Part shown: positions 51,501 through 63,955 of the stretch, one piece after another | Layout: each line of letters opens with the position of its first letter | Position numbering within the stretch: the first letter of the stretch is position 1 | Origin: Anseranas semipalmata | Lineage: Eukaryota; Chordata; Aves; Anseriformes; Anseranatidae | Reading direction: 5' to 3' | Assembly (NCBI GenBank): GCA_013399115.1 | Contig: VXAA01003985.1 | Span: 65,638-129,637, forward strand | Length of the DNA: 64,000 nucleotides | Translations under genes and position numbers: made by a program | Notes under the pieces: model-generated | The model's input: the letters and a program-made list of their open reading frames with translations, nothing else | The model's database searches: none | Told to the model about the DNA's origin: nothing

Positions 51501-53020
51501 ATTTTTGTTCTAATTTCTGGCACAACTTCAAAATAACAATTTATAAAACACTAAATGAATTACACATCTTGAACTTAGACAAACGATAAGAAGGAAATAC
51601 AATTATGTATACTAAGTGTCCATTTGCTCACATAAAAAATCCATTACATCATTTGTCACTTCTGGAAATGCCTCTTCCAGAGAAAAAAAAAATTGCCCTT
51701 ACTGAAGCCAGTGGTAGATTTCAGTGAGTGTAGAATTAGCAATTTCTGTGAGTCAGTTTTCCTCCTCCTGTAGAGAAGTGACGCTGAAGGTCACGTCTGA
51801 AGTTTCTTAGCACAGTTGTGTATGCAGTTTGATTCAGTAGGTAAATCCTCTACAAAGATAACAGAATGAGACAGCATTTTGCGTTAATAAATTCAGTGTG
51901 AGTTTTTCCAATTCACCTATTAGAAAATGCTACTTCTACTCAAATTCAGAAGTTGTCAGTTCAGTTCAAAGTCAGTGAAAGTTTTGCCCTGGAATCAGAA
52001 TTCTTATTCTTTGCATTATTATTCCACATATTACAATCAGCACAAAGCAGGCATTTGAAATAATGGCACCAAATTTCGGATAAGAATCTGATGACTTCAT
52101 GTGCACTACACAGTTGTGATTTGTGTTTCTGCTCTGGCTTCTGTAGCTTCAGTTTTAACCACGTTGACTTTCAATGTCTGGAGATCCTTCAGATGCCTTT
52201 GCTTATTCTGTATGTGACAAAAAACAAGGTTCTTAGAGTTTCATCTACAATCTGGATTCAATAGCCTTTGCAGTTCCTTAATTTTCTCAGAAATATAATT
52301 ATTAATATTAAATAAATTTATAGGGAACTGCCATGTAAGAACTATCATTTATATTTACTTGAATTTATTTTCTTGCTCACACCAAATACAAGATGAACAG
52401 AGCATAACCACCAGTTATTCTAAATGCCACATTTACAAAACCTCTTTTGCACACTGCCAGTGAAGCCTGTGGTTAAGTCAGCCTGTTGTACACCAGTGAT
52501 CAGTTCCTTTTGTCATTCTGAAACACTCTTTCAATGCTGAAAGAAGATAATTTGAATTTGTAAATGGCAAAGTCTCCGTGGTTTGAATAGGCTTAGATCT
52601 GCTCTTCCCAGATGTCATCTTTACTGGCTTAGAAAGAGAGTTTTTGTGATTCTGAATCATAAATCACAGTCTTGTTCAAAGTAGACCTACTATTTTGGGG
52701 GAGTACAATAACACTTTGACTGACATGGTAATAGACGGTTTTAGACGTTGGCTCCATTGTCCACTATTTAAGATAAGGCAACTCACACTGAGATTTTTTT
52801 TTGTTCTCAGCAGATTATAAATAAACCCAGAATGAATATGAATGCTGAAAGGAAGCTGCTTGTAACATTTAGGTCTGAAATGCAGAAGTAAACACATGGA
52901 ACTTACATTTTAGCAAACCTTTGCTAGAAGTAATTTTATCAGTATTCAAGGCATTTTGAAAAGCAAGAAGTCTGATAGGGAAAACCTCACATTAATATAA
53001 TCAAACCTTATTTAATTAAG

Positions 53021-53117
53021 TCATAGAATCATAGCTTCATAGAATCACAGAATCATAGAATCATAGAATGGCCTGGGTTGAAAAGGACCTTAAAGATCAT
53101 CTAGTTTCAACCCCCAT
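53021..53117 (-). mobile_element. CR1 LINE 3' end, very short, with six-unit octamer tail
   Basis: Six perfectly phased octamers (53021-53068) read TCATAGAA, TCATAGCT, TCATAGAA, TCACAGAA, TCATAGAA, TCATAGAA. They are followed by TGGCCTGGGTTGAAAAGG, ACCTTAAAGATCATC and TTTCAACCCCC, where homology ends. This is a minus-strand CR1 with fewer than 50 bp of body. The other copies here show only about two octamers. An (AAAC)n run lies about 25 bp beyond the truncated 5' end. Confidence 0.93.
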
Positions 53118-54169
53118 CTTGTCATCTTGTAATACATTAAAAACAAACAAACAAACAAAAACTGTATGCTTAATCTTATTGTAATATAGAGTTTGAATTC
53201 TTGTCCTGGTGTGTTACAGAACTTGGACAGAGGAGTAGGCAGATACGTCCAAAAGCACAAGTGAAAGGAAATTTCTTTCCCCTTCCTGAGATATCTTTGG
53301 TGGCTGCCATAACCCAATGGACAGGGAAATTATACAATTCTTGTCATGAGTAGTGAGGAGGAGGACCACTGAAGCTTATTAAGATGGTACATTCCTTTGC
53401 ATGCTGATGTACCAAAAAGAAAACACGTTAGGTGCAGATTTACTGTGGAAGGTGGAGGCAAAGACTGCAGCAGCCTCCTGCTGAGTTCTGCCTGGTATGG
53501 AGCATCTTGTGCAGTGGTATGCACACTTGTGCAGTGTGATGTCAACACTTCAGCCCTTCCCCTCCTGCCTGCCCCCCTCCCAATTCCTACCTTTCATATT
53601 GGGCACACAGCCTTTGAAAATATCTGGTCTTCCTTTCCTTGGCCAGGATTTCTCCAGCTGCAACCAACGAGCAGTATTTTCCTCCTCTTAGACAAAACCA
53701 TACTTTGATATCTGAAGAAAATGACAGATAATCTTTAATAAACATGGAAGAGAACTGTGCCTTTGTATTATGTGACTGTCATGCCACTCACAAACAACAG
53801 GAAAGATATTCTAAACAAAGATACATTTGACTAAGATTTATCTGAATAGGGTAACTGGCCAATTTGCTATCAGGTTTTCAGAAGAAACATCAATACTTCT
53901 GTAACTAATTAATTATTAAAATTTCTTTTAGATCAGATGGGAGATTTTCTCTTATCTGATATTAAGAGTCCTCAGGTTTGTATATTACATGGACAAGGAG
54001 GGTGAGATACATATTGTTTTTTTCTTTATTAGCTTTTAAATTCCCTGCTAGATTTGCCAGTGTTCCACTGTCTCTAACACTGACACTAATTTCACTAAAT
54101 ATTATCCCAGTGCAAACCTACACAATAAGCAACTTATTTACAATCACTCACTAATCTCTATTACAGCTG

Positions 54170-54620
54170 TCAAGTTATCCTGAAATTATAGCAGCATCAA
54201 AGACTTTGGCAGAAGTATCCAAATCTGATATTTTAACGCCTAATATATTACATGTATCTCCAGCATGATGAGCCTGCCATGGCATAAATTTTTGATTGCT
54301 TAAAAAGAATCTTGACTATTAGTCTTATTCCACTATAGATGATGGAGTGAGCAATTCAAATTCTCTGCTGAATTGTTCCAAGATGTTTGGCCTTCAGCCA
54401 GAAATGACAGCAGCTCTTTGATTTGCACATCCCTTTACCTGTCTGCTATAAAAGATACAGTTTTAGAAGCCTTTAAAGTGATCTTTCTTCTGAGCATCCA
54501 AGCAGCCATAATAGGGCAGAGGATATCATCACTACACCAGTGAGCAGCTGAAGCTATTACACAGTGTCTTGTGTTTGCCTGTTGAAATATCACATAGTTA
54601 ATGTGACTTAACTTTTTGTA
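54170..54620. promoter_or_regulatory. Candidate conserved non-coding element
   Basis: The stretch has mixed composition with no homopolymers. It includes CTGATATTTTAACGCC, ATAAATTTTTGATTGC, a TTTGATTTGCACATCC block and AGAAGCCTTTAAAGTG. No repeat family or gene is recognised. Its look is that of slowly evolving non-coding DNA, which I cannot verify without alignment. Confidence 0.17.
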
Positions 54621-55099
54621 ATAAAGCCATGCTATACATCAGTTAGATGTTGAATGAGCTGAGCAAGGTGGAAAATGTGCACCTTGAGGTCCAAATTCAG
54701 AGAGTATAAATTTCATCATACCCTCTCAACATTTCTGATCTTAGCATCCTAGAAGGACTAGGTATATTATTAAAAATCTATACATTTGGATGGAATTTAG
54801 ATCACATGATTCAAGACAAGAGTATTTAATATTGTAACTGATTCTATTTCCCTTTATTCCCCCATTCTTATTCCTGCAGAAACAAACAAAAAAGGTGCCA
54901 ATCGTCAGACAATTCTTGAGACTAGAAATCATGACAGAGGGTAAGGAATAACTGGATCAGCTAAGTCAGAAAGGGAAAAATATAAAATATTTACAGAAGT
55001 ATGATGGCTGAAAATTGTATGTTTATATCTTATTAAAGTTACCCTGCAACACTTGTCTTCAGTCAGCAGTCACACCGAATTGAAGTGCAACACGGGTGT

Positions 55100-55148
55100 A
55101 GTTTATTCACTGTTTGAGTTTATTCACTGTTTTGGAGTTTATTCACTG
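55100..55148. repeat. Three spaced copies of a 13-mer
   Basis: AGTTTATTCACTG occurs exactly at 55100-55112, 55117-55129 and 55136-55148, separated by TTTG and TTTTGG. The periods are 17 and 19 bp. A local duplication is the simplest cause; a cluster of factor sites is possible. Confidence 0.9.
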
Positions 55149-55692
55149 ACTGATCGGTGTTGCCTAAAATTAGCCTTTGCAAAGGCCCCAAAGCTTGTTA
55201 CAGTGAGCTACTGTGGGAGTTACCACAATGCCCCCAAAATAGAATTATTCCATAATTCAAACATTTAACACATGTTCTGACTGTTTGTGTCATAAACATG
55301 AAAGCTGAGACATGCTCATGTAAACATTCTTGCATGCATAACCTTCAGCAAAATGATCAGGAGTAAAATGGTTTGCAAATATGAGGAAGATTGACTGATA
55401 TGGCAGAAATATTATTCTTGGATTTTCCCCAGTATTTTGAACTTCAGTTTTAGAAATTACTAAATGACGTTAACGTGTTTGGATATGAATGAATAATCTG
55501 TAACTGAACAATTTTGAATTTCTTTTAAGTTATATAAAAATAACAGCTGGAGTTTTTGATGATGAATTGATCAAATATATTGGGTACTGTTCTTGTAAGT
55601 ATACTACTAAATCATAAACCATATACTAATATGAAAAGATTGCTACACTGGAGATTTTTTTGCTATTAAATTGCATTAACATGATGTCAAAT

Positions 55693-55724
55693 AACAACAA
55701 CAATAATAATAATAATAATAATAA
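55693..55724. repeat. (AAC)n/(AAT)n microsatellite
   Basis: Short AAC units pass into about eight AAT units before AAATCTC. It is an ordinary trinucleotide repeat. Confidence 0.9.
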
Positions 55725-57222
55725 ATCTCTTTATGTGTTCCATTTAAGTCCCATCTCAAAGGATGAAGGAAAACATAATTTTAACTCCTAGTCTGAATAT
55801 TTTATTATGTTTGTTAATTCAAACCACAAGATTTCTTTCAAAAATAACCATTTTTAATTAAGCTCTGGAAGTGCTTTCTGCAGAAGCTAAGTTATATGTT
55901 GTAATGTTATGGATATTTATTTTATGGTTCTTGGGTTCCTCTGGGCTATCAATTTATACAAATGAATTGCATTTTTTTTCCAAGTGATCACTGCTAACTG
56001 CTGTTCCTGTATGACATAATGATGTGTTTGTAATGATATAATTTCAAAGTTTAACATCTCTTCAAAAATTGTAGTTACATGAAAATATGCAACTGAATGC
56101 AAAATGAAAAAAGCAAAATGCAATCTATTTTCTCATCTTCATTTTTAAATTTCTTGTTTGTTAAAAACCAAACAAAACAAACACATAAGATAAAAATAAA
56201 ATAAGGTAAGTATAATATAATCTTGAACAGTATTTTTCTTTCAAATATAAGGTTTCTTAAAACAAATAAACAAACAAAAAAAAACAAAACAAAAACCAGA
56301 AAAATAACCACTTACTTGGCTTGCCATTAGATCCTCAAAGACCTTTCCAACCACAGCCTAGCAAACTTGAAGCTTCTCTCCTTGTAGCCAACAGCTGAAA
56401 AGAAAAACAGATACTTTTCTTTGTACTTATTATACTAGCATAATCCAAGAGAGTTATTTACTATTTAAGGTTTGTCACTGTTATACTTGAATGACTGCAT
56501 ACTCTTTAGAGTATGGAATTTTTTATTAGAAGTGAAATTTGGGCAAAATTCAGAAGCCTCCCATTCCCAAAGAACTCTGAATAGATACACTTCTGTGTGA
56601 TTTACTGATTCGAAACTGATTTTTTAAAAGCTGAGCTGATAAGAATCACAATGAAAAATGACAATATGCAATGTAACATTTTCAGTAAGAATTAAAAAAA
56701 TGTATACAGACATGGCAATTCTCTTAAAAACAGAAAACTCTAAATATTTATTTTTTCTTAAAAATGCTGGTTTTTGAAAAAAATAATATTTTGCATTGGT
56801 AAAAAAAAAAAATTCTGCGTAAATTTTTGACTGACTATAGTCAATTTTTTGAACAGAACCCTTCAAAATGCTCTACCTTGTTGGTGGAAAAACAGAAAAA
56901 TCACTTATATTTGTCACAAAATTTAAGTTTAAAATATTTTATATCAAAACTAACCACTCATGATTGTTATTGTGCTTTTCTAGCCTCAGTATTTTTTTTT
57001 TTTTTTTTAATGAGTCTTTATAATATTCAGAGGTTTCTTACAGATGCCTAGTACAGGTCGGGTAGTTCTACTGATCTGACAGTTAGAAAAAAAAGTCTGC
57101 CACGAAAAGAAAATACTAGATAGGCCTATTCTAACATTTGCAAAATTCATTGGGAATTGTGTCAACACATTATTAATAACAGGATCATGTCTTGCTGATG
57201 TATACATTTGGATCCAGATATT

Positions 57223-57241
57223 TAAAAAAAAAAAAAAAAAA
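57223..57241. repeat. Poly(A) tract
   Basis: An uninterrupted A run of about 19 bases lies between GATATTT and TGTGGC. It causes a false poly-Phe ORF on the minus strand. Confidence 0.85.
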
Positions 57242-58720
57242 TGTGGCTGATCTTTTGCCTGATCCACAGAGCCAGGGAGATGAACGCTGATGAACTAAAG
57301 GTCTGCTAGTGGCATTGAACACCGAAGTCAGCAGACTGCATCTCACAGACACAAATGCTCCATACTGTTTATACATTTTCTTGTCTGCTCACCTCGACAC
57401 TACAAAGTACTACTATGAGTGTACAGCAGTATTTCATACTCAAAGAGATTGCTTTATCCAATTAATATAATCTGTTAGTGCTGAGCTTCATGTTCTTGGT
57501 TATCACAAGATTCAGAAAACCACTGCCTTTTCATATATGGAATAGACACCACTCGCACCTCACCTGTAAGAAGCTGTGTGTTATGTCAGAATGATAGAAG
57601 ACTATGTATATATTATTATTTCCAGGCTATGCAGCAGTTGGTAGGGTTTTTACTATTTTTATCTTTTTATGAACCTACCAGCAGCATCAGACAGAAAATA
57701 CAGACAAATGGTGCTTGCTGCCCAATGTGCAATATTAAATCACAGGCAATGCTTTGGTAGCACCTTCTTTACATGAGATTTCTGAGTCCAAGTACAGGCT
57801 CGTTCCAATTGTTTACTAGAAAATTGTGACAGAAATGCTTTACTCTTTCTACTACACCCTCATGCCCCAGATGAGCTAATGCTGCAGTCTTCAGAGAAGT
57901 TACCCATTTGCTGGTGAGTCTGCTCTTCTAAACAGTGAAAAAGATGGTCATTTCTTTCAATCAGTCCAGGAAAAATCAAGGTGTGGTGATGGTTAAGACT
58001 TTAAAATAAATAATGACAAACATACATACACAATGATGACCGCTTTCCTGAAATGAGCCAATATGTTTTAGATATACGACAAACTAAAATATTATTCAAC
58101 ACATACAATAATAACATAATATATAAATTATCTTTCCTGAAGCATGCAATACATTTCAAAGCATGATAAATTTCAATGAATTGCAATATATCTGTATGCA
58201 TTCTTTTTTTTCCAGTATGTGACGAAATGCTGTATTTTTTCAACTTTGTTCAGTTTTGTCTAGGTTTCTACCAATAAATTGATTAAGTAAACATCTATCC
58301 TGTGAATAAAATAGTGCTACTGTATTCACTGTTCTTTTGTGCTGGAAGACAAATTGTTTTACTTCCATTTCCCCACCCCCAGATCAGCATGCAATACAAT
58401 ATCCAGGTTGTCACTACAAAATCAGTGAAGTATGTTTTAGATAGTTTTCACTGTAATTTCAGATCTACAGATATAATTTTGTTAACCTTTGTGCGGGTTT
58501 TGGATGACTAAATTAATTGTATTAGTTAAATATGGACAACATTATTTAAACATGACCTCTCTTCCTGGAAGTTTAAACAAAACTCTATTTGTTTCAACAT
58601 TAAAGTAAAAAATAACAGCATGTTGTATTTACAATGTAAGACTATCTTTATTTAAGGTTTACAGCATCTATTATAACGAGGCTCTAATCCTGGCTGGAGC
58701 TTCTAAATGCTACTAAATAA

Positions 58721-58739
58721 GAAAAAAAAAAAAAAAAAA
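58721..58739. repeat. Poly(A) tract
   Basis: About 18 A lie between ACTAAATAAG and GGTATAATG. No retroposon body is recognised. Confidence 0.85.
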
Positions 58740-61724
58740 GGTATAATGACTATATTAATTTTCTTTTTAGTAATCCATGGACCTAGCAATTCAACCAGAA
58801 CAACTGGCATTCTTACTTCACTTATCAGCAAAAATTGAATAAGCAGACTGTTATAATGAGATCTCATGATATTAAGACACCATTAAAGTTATGAAAGTTA
58901 CTGTTATGGATATGTTGTAGAATAAAGCATTTCAAAAACAAATTATGAACTAAACAATTCTCAATAAAATCACAAAATGAAGTGCTTTCTGTGACACATC
59001 AATCAAGTAATAATTTTTTTAATTTGAGACTAGGAATCATTCTGCCATAAATGGCACCTTAGGCAAGTTGCAAAGCTCCACAGCTTTTGTCATCTGTTTT
59101 TTCTTTCCCACACACTAAGACTTGCCTCTAACTTGGAAGACTTGCTTTCACAACACCAAGGCAAGTTTTCTTCACTTTTCCTGGTGGCATATGAATAGCC
59201 AGCATGACTTTATCACACTGCTGCAGCAACCGGGGAACATTGTGGCCTCGGTATATCACCATACAGTCTTTAGTATGATTAACAGGGCTCTCCAGTTGTT
59301 TGCTATTTCATCCTAGAGCATAAACATTCCTTTGTGTGCTACAGTAAAAGATCATTTCTCTCAGTCATTTCTGTACTTTATGCTCCTGCTGTTCCTTCTA
59401 TGTATAATATATAAAGTATAAGTGCTACTTTTCCTGAGTTGCTAAACATACAGATCAAATCACCGGGAGCTTTAATATCAGACATATATCTATGTGTATT
59501 TCTATATGGTTTCTCATCAGTGTTTTTCCAAAACCCCTTTGTTTTGCAACAAACGCCTGTTGTTCCTCACATTTTTAGCAGGAACATTTTTGTATACAGA
59601 ATTCTTTTCTTTCTGTGTTAAAAGGCCCGTTAAAAGGAGTTAGCTGTCTTCAGACAATGAACAGATGGTTTCAGGTCAGCCTGCATTTTTTTTTTTGTCT
59701 TCTTCCTAACTGGTCAACAAATGTCAAGCAATGCCCAAATGCCCAGGAGCCTTACAGTTAATGTAACCTAAATATTTCAGCTGGAGTAAACAAGATAGCT
59801 TTGGATACTAAACTAATGCTACTTTGCCTATAGTCAAGTTTCTCCACTGTTCCCAAAAGAGACCATATCAAGAACTGTGCTGCCCGCATGACTGCCTCTT
59901 CAGTTTTGCCTGGAAATACCTACAAGTTCCAGGATTATGACATTTACATATACAGACAGAAACAGAAAATTAAAAGTGCTGAAAGGGGAAAAGAAGTAAC
60001 TTGATTAACAATACTTTCTTCCAATGGCCTCAACAACCCTTAACAGTATAATGCCCTCAGGATCTACATTAAAGCCTCATCATTTAGTTGTGACTTCTAA
60101 TCATGAATTAGACTGAAGGAAAGGCCATGTTTTAACCATATGCCAGGGTAACCGGTATGGTAACATTCTCTGGCAAAAAGCAGTCACAGAAGTGAGGCAG
60201 GAAATTTTAGAGGAAAAAAGAAAAAGGAAAAAAATAGGCAGGCTGCTATTTTCTAGAATTTTCATAGTATAATTTCCAGAAATCTCCTCTCTAGCAGAGA
60301 AAAAGAATGCATTTGTGACTAAATTTAAGGCTCCAGTCACATGAGAAAAGGAACTTTAAACATTTAAGAGAGATTAGATTATTTTCCCATTTTTAATTGC
60401 TCTCTCTTTGGGTTAATCCAGCACTTCAGTAGGTTGCTGGATGTACTGATACTTCCTGATGATGCAAGAATGATTATTGGGTTCAGAAGATTAAAGATCC
60501 ATCTACCAGTGCTCAGTGACAAGAAAGTTAGTATCTTACTAGACTTTATGCAGGATAAGCTATGGACAGTTGAGTTTTCTATCCCTTAAAAAGACCAAAT
60601 CCTCCTTCCATCAGAAATTTGCTCTTTTTAATGATGGAAACATTTTGTGTTCCTACTGACCCAGCTATTCCATTATATTCTATTTTACAATTACATTATA
60701 AAATTATACTGTGTTATATCTACAAAAAATACATTTCTGAGCATATGTCTATCACATGATTCTTGCTGAACCAGGACTGTAGGGTATGAAATATGGATTT
60801 TCTTTAAATTAAACCATTGAACCTCTGGGGTAGGAGTAAAGATTCTTCTCAAAGGAGCCTTGGATATACATGAGCCATGAAAGCTCCAGAGAACCTGACG
60901 CCTCTTTTGAAGAGAACCCTGTACTTTAGAAGATAATAGTTACCTTTTGTTCACCCCCAACAGCACAAGTCGATATCATGTCTGGGTATAAGCGTTGCAG
61001 TACATATCCTGGGATGCAGCATTACACCAAAGAAAACATAGAACAACAGAATTTGCTGCCACTAGTAACATATTGCTGTGACTAGAAAAGATTCTGGGTA
61101 TTGCAAGTGTATGCACTTTCTAATTAGGAAGGAATGCCGACAAACACAGGAATTCTGTAATTTGGGATTAATTTAAATGGCATAAGAGAATGCCAACAGC
61201 TTTACAATCAAGAGTTGGTCAAGGTATTAGAGTCTTACTTTATTATTTTGACAATAATTTAATTGTTCTATCTGGAGATATTTTTTCTCTTTTCCTCTTA
61301 CTTTATTGAATGTTTTATAAATTAGATCCAGCCATAGCAATATTCTTTAACTTGGCCTGAAGAGTCTCCAAGCATGCTGGTTTTAAATACTGGGCTTTGA
61401 ACAAATTTCAGCATTGTTTCTAAAGAAAAATGGAAGTGTCTGACTTTTGCTCTGAAATATCTTTAAAGGTCTTTCTTTTCCCTTTAAGTTAAACCGCTAT
61501 TTTTATATGTTATTATTAACTTCAAGTACATATGTTATTATGTGAACTTGCAAAGGGCCTGGATTAGTAAGTTTGTGAATGCTGTCAGAAAAAAAAAAAA
61601 ATGACCTCTGGCAGGTAAAATATATATAAGAAACAAACTGAAGAAACACCAGCAAGAGCATCATTATGAACGAGAAATACTCATATAAAAATACTTTCCA
61701 TGTTGTGAAATTTAACTCACACAT

Positions 61725-61754
61725 AATCCTAAACAATCCTAAATTCTCCTAAAT
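61725..61754. repeat. Short tandem of a 10-mer, three copies
   Basis: AATCCTAAAC, AATCCTAAAT and TCTCCTAAAT follow each other without spacers. It is a small local duplication. Confidence 0.75.
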
Positions 61755-62079
61755 TACGCAGCTAGTCTCACTAAACTAAAGACAGACTATATATAGAAAT
61801 GAAGAGATAATACATATAAGCAAAGCTTTCCAGGATTAGAAATAACATGTATAGCCCCTTTAATCTGCAGCATCAGCACCAACAGATTAATAACTATTAT
61901 TTTTAGTTGGCTTCTTCCCTTATCTGAAATCCAATATGTATTTTCCATGGCTGGAATAGAATTCACTGATGAAAGTCACTGGAAAGTCCCCGTTAGGTTC
62001 TTACGGTATTTTGAAGGACAGATTTTATCACAGAAATTCTGCTCAGATGACTGAATGGCATCTATTCCCTGGTCTCACC

Positions 62080-62290
62080 CGAGGCAGAAACTGACTACTA
62101 ATGCTCTGCGAGCCTTGCTTCATGATCATTAATTTTACACAGCGCTCCTCTGAGTTCTATTCCAATTGAAAACTTTTACCAGGGAAGTTTGTGCTCAGTG
62201 AAGTGAGGATCATGGTTGATTTTAGATTATTTATATCATATCCATTGAGAAAGATATTAATAGCATTAGCTTTGTTCAGTCATGTGATTT
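62080..62290. promoter_or_regulatory. Candidate conserved non-coding element
   Basis: It carries three CpG within about 70 bp (CACCCGAGG, CTGCGAGC, CAGCGCTCC), TGATCATTAATTTTAC, CCAATTGAAAAC and GATATTAATAGCATTAGC. There is no ORF or repeat. Retained CpG plus homeodomain cores suggest constraint, but this is inference. Confidence 0.2.
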
Positions 62291-63894
62291 TTTTTTTTCC
62301 AGAAACAGATTCTGTTTCATTTTGAAGAGGTTTAATAAAAATTAGACTGACAAATTTATACAAGGAGTATTGAATGTCACAGCATCCCTGATTAAACATT
62401 TAGGGTGGCATGTCAAATTCTTGGCAAGGTCTAGAATCACTCCAATTTTCCAGAAGGGATCAGCATATACATGTCACCATTTATCACAAAGCTGCTGAGC
62501 TGCATTGTTAATGCAAAAGAAATCTTCTACTGTGGTCATTCTACCCTGTGTATATTTATAGAGTATTTAAATAAAGACTAAATTTTAAGGTGAACCATAA
62601 ATTAAGAAATTGACAAAACTGTAAGGCCTTGAGTACTACTTAGCATTAAATTTCATATGCTAATCCTATAAAAATCAAGCTCTCAGAAATATATCAAGAC
62701 ACTTATAATCTATAGACCCAGGAACTAATGACCAAAATATCTTTCACACATTTTTGTTTACAACTATACCAGCTAGGCAAAATAGTGGCAGCCAGAGTAG
62801 AACTTGTGCAATTTTTTTTCCATTCAACCCTTGACAATAACCTTCCAAAATTTTTCTCTCTTGGAGTCATATTTTCACATGAAAAAAACAAAAAACAAAC
62901 AAAACAACAACAACAAATAGAAATCAGTTTTTGAAAAAAAAAACAGTAAAGGAAAAAAATCATGTTATTAAAAAAATCATAATTATTAATAGCACAATTA
63001 ATAAGTGATTTGACTATAAAAATAAGCAGTTGGCAGAGAAATATTCTTCACTAAATCAAAATACTTCAATTGCTGGATATAATTTCTGGTTCAATTCAGA
63101 CACTTGCAGCTAAGGTGTAACTTCTTGACTCTTGCCATTGCCTTTGGCAGTAAAATAAGTCTTTTTATATATGCCAAAGATTTGGTAAGATTTTTCTATT
63201 TATCCACTTAGATGCACCGTCAGACAACAGAAATTATCAACCTTCCTTTGAGGCAGAGAGACTAAGAGTATCTACAGACACAGAGGACTGTAAAAATGTA
63301 TGCTTGAAGATACACCAGAGAATGAAATAATCTTTATTAACACCTTCCAATAACATATGGCCAGGTTTTCTCATTAACAACAGCAATTCCTAATTACCAT
63401 TTCTCTGAATAATTCCACATTTAAATTTTACCATTGTAAATGAAAAATAATATGCAACATAACCCTTCAACAGTATTAAAGTGTTTGGTGTTCTCATTTG
63501 AACCTGCAGGTGGTATTTCTGTCTTGACCACAGCCATGGAAGAAAACAGACACTTAACCAAATTTGTTGAGCTCAAAGTTGCATTCAGCTCTTATTCTGC
63601 ACATATGCTATTGTTCATATTGGTCATACTTTAGCTTCAAAACACAGTGACTGTTTTAGTCAAGGTTACGCCATCAAGTGACTAAGATTCCTTAAGTTAG
63701 GGAATTTATAATAGCAGTGCTTTGGAAGATAGCAGTAACGTATATAGGCATACCGACTGGCATGCAGCTCTGTGGTTCTGATGCACTCTGTGTTCAAATT
63801 ATTGTCTTCCAACTACTTGTTCACAGTTCAAGTGCATATTAGCATTGTATTAGTCTCACTTTATTTACGTGTACATAAGGAAGATATGTCTGTC

Positions 63895-63955
63895 TTTATT
63901 TTATTAATTATATTTTATTATATTATTAATATAAAATTATATTTTATTATATATC
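63895..63955. repeat. Very AT-rich low-complexity stretch
   Basis: Almost only A and T, with repeated TTTTATTA and TATATTATTAATATA blocks that are partly self-complementary. It is low complexity; a matrix attachment function is sometimes proposed for such DNA but nothing here shows it. Confidence 0.7.

Larger units (their letters stand above)
47017..53020. other. Non-coding AT-rich single-copy DNA
   Basis: No gene is recognisable. It contains the (AG)n microsatellite near 48.4 kb and an (AAC)n stretch at about 48557-48583. The part at 47.64-48.0 kb is listed as a possible conserved element. ORFs near 48.3-48.6 kb are products of the microsatellite. Confidence 0.55.

Noticed and set aside
53397..53708. 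103-codon ORF in a slightly GC-richer stretch
   Set aside because: No domain is recognisable, and overlapping ORFs in other frames are of similar length. No splice or promoter context supports it.
56325..56365. Possible + strand CR1 remnant around CAAAGACCTTTCCAACC
   Set aside because: About 18 of 23 positions agree with the CR1 block before the 3' octamers, but the octamers and the rest of the tail are absent, so the match is too short to call.
63895..63955. AT-rich tract as replication origin or matrix attachment site
   Set aside because: Only base composition supports this; similar tracts are common in vertebrate intergenic DNA.
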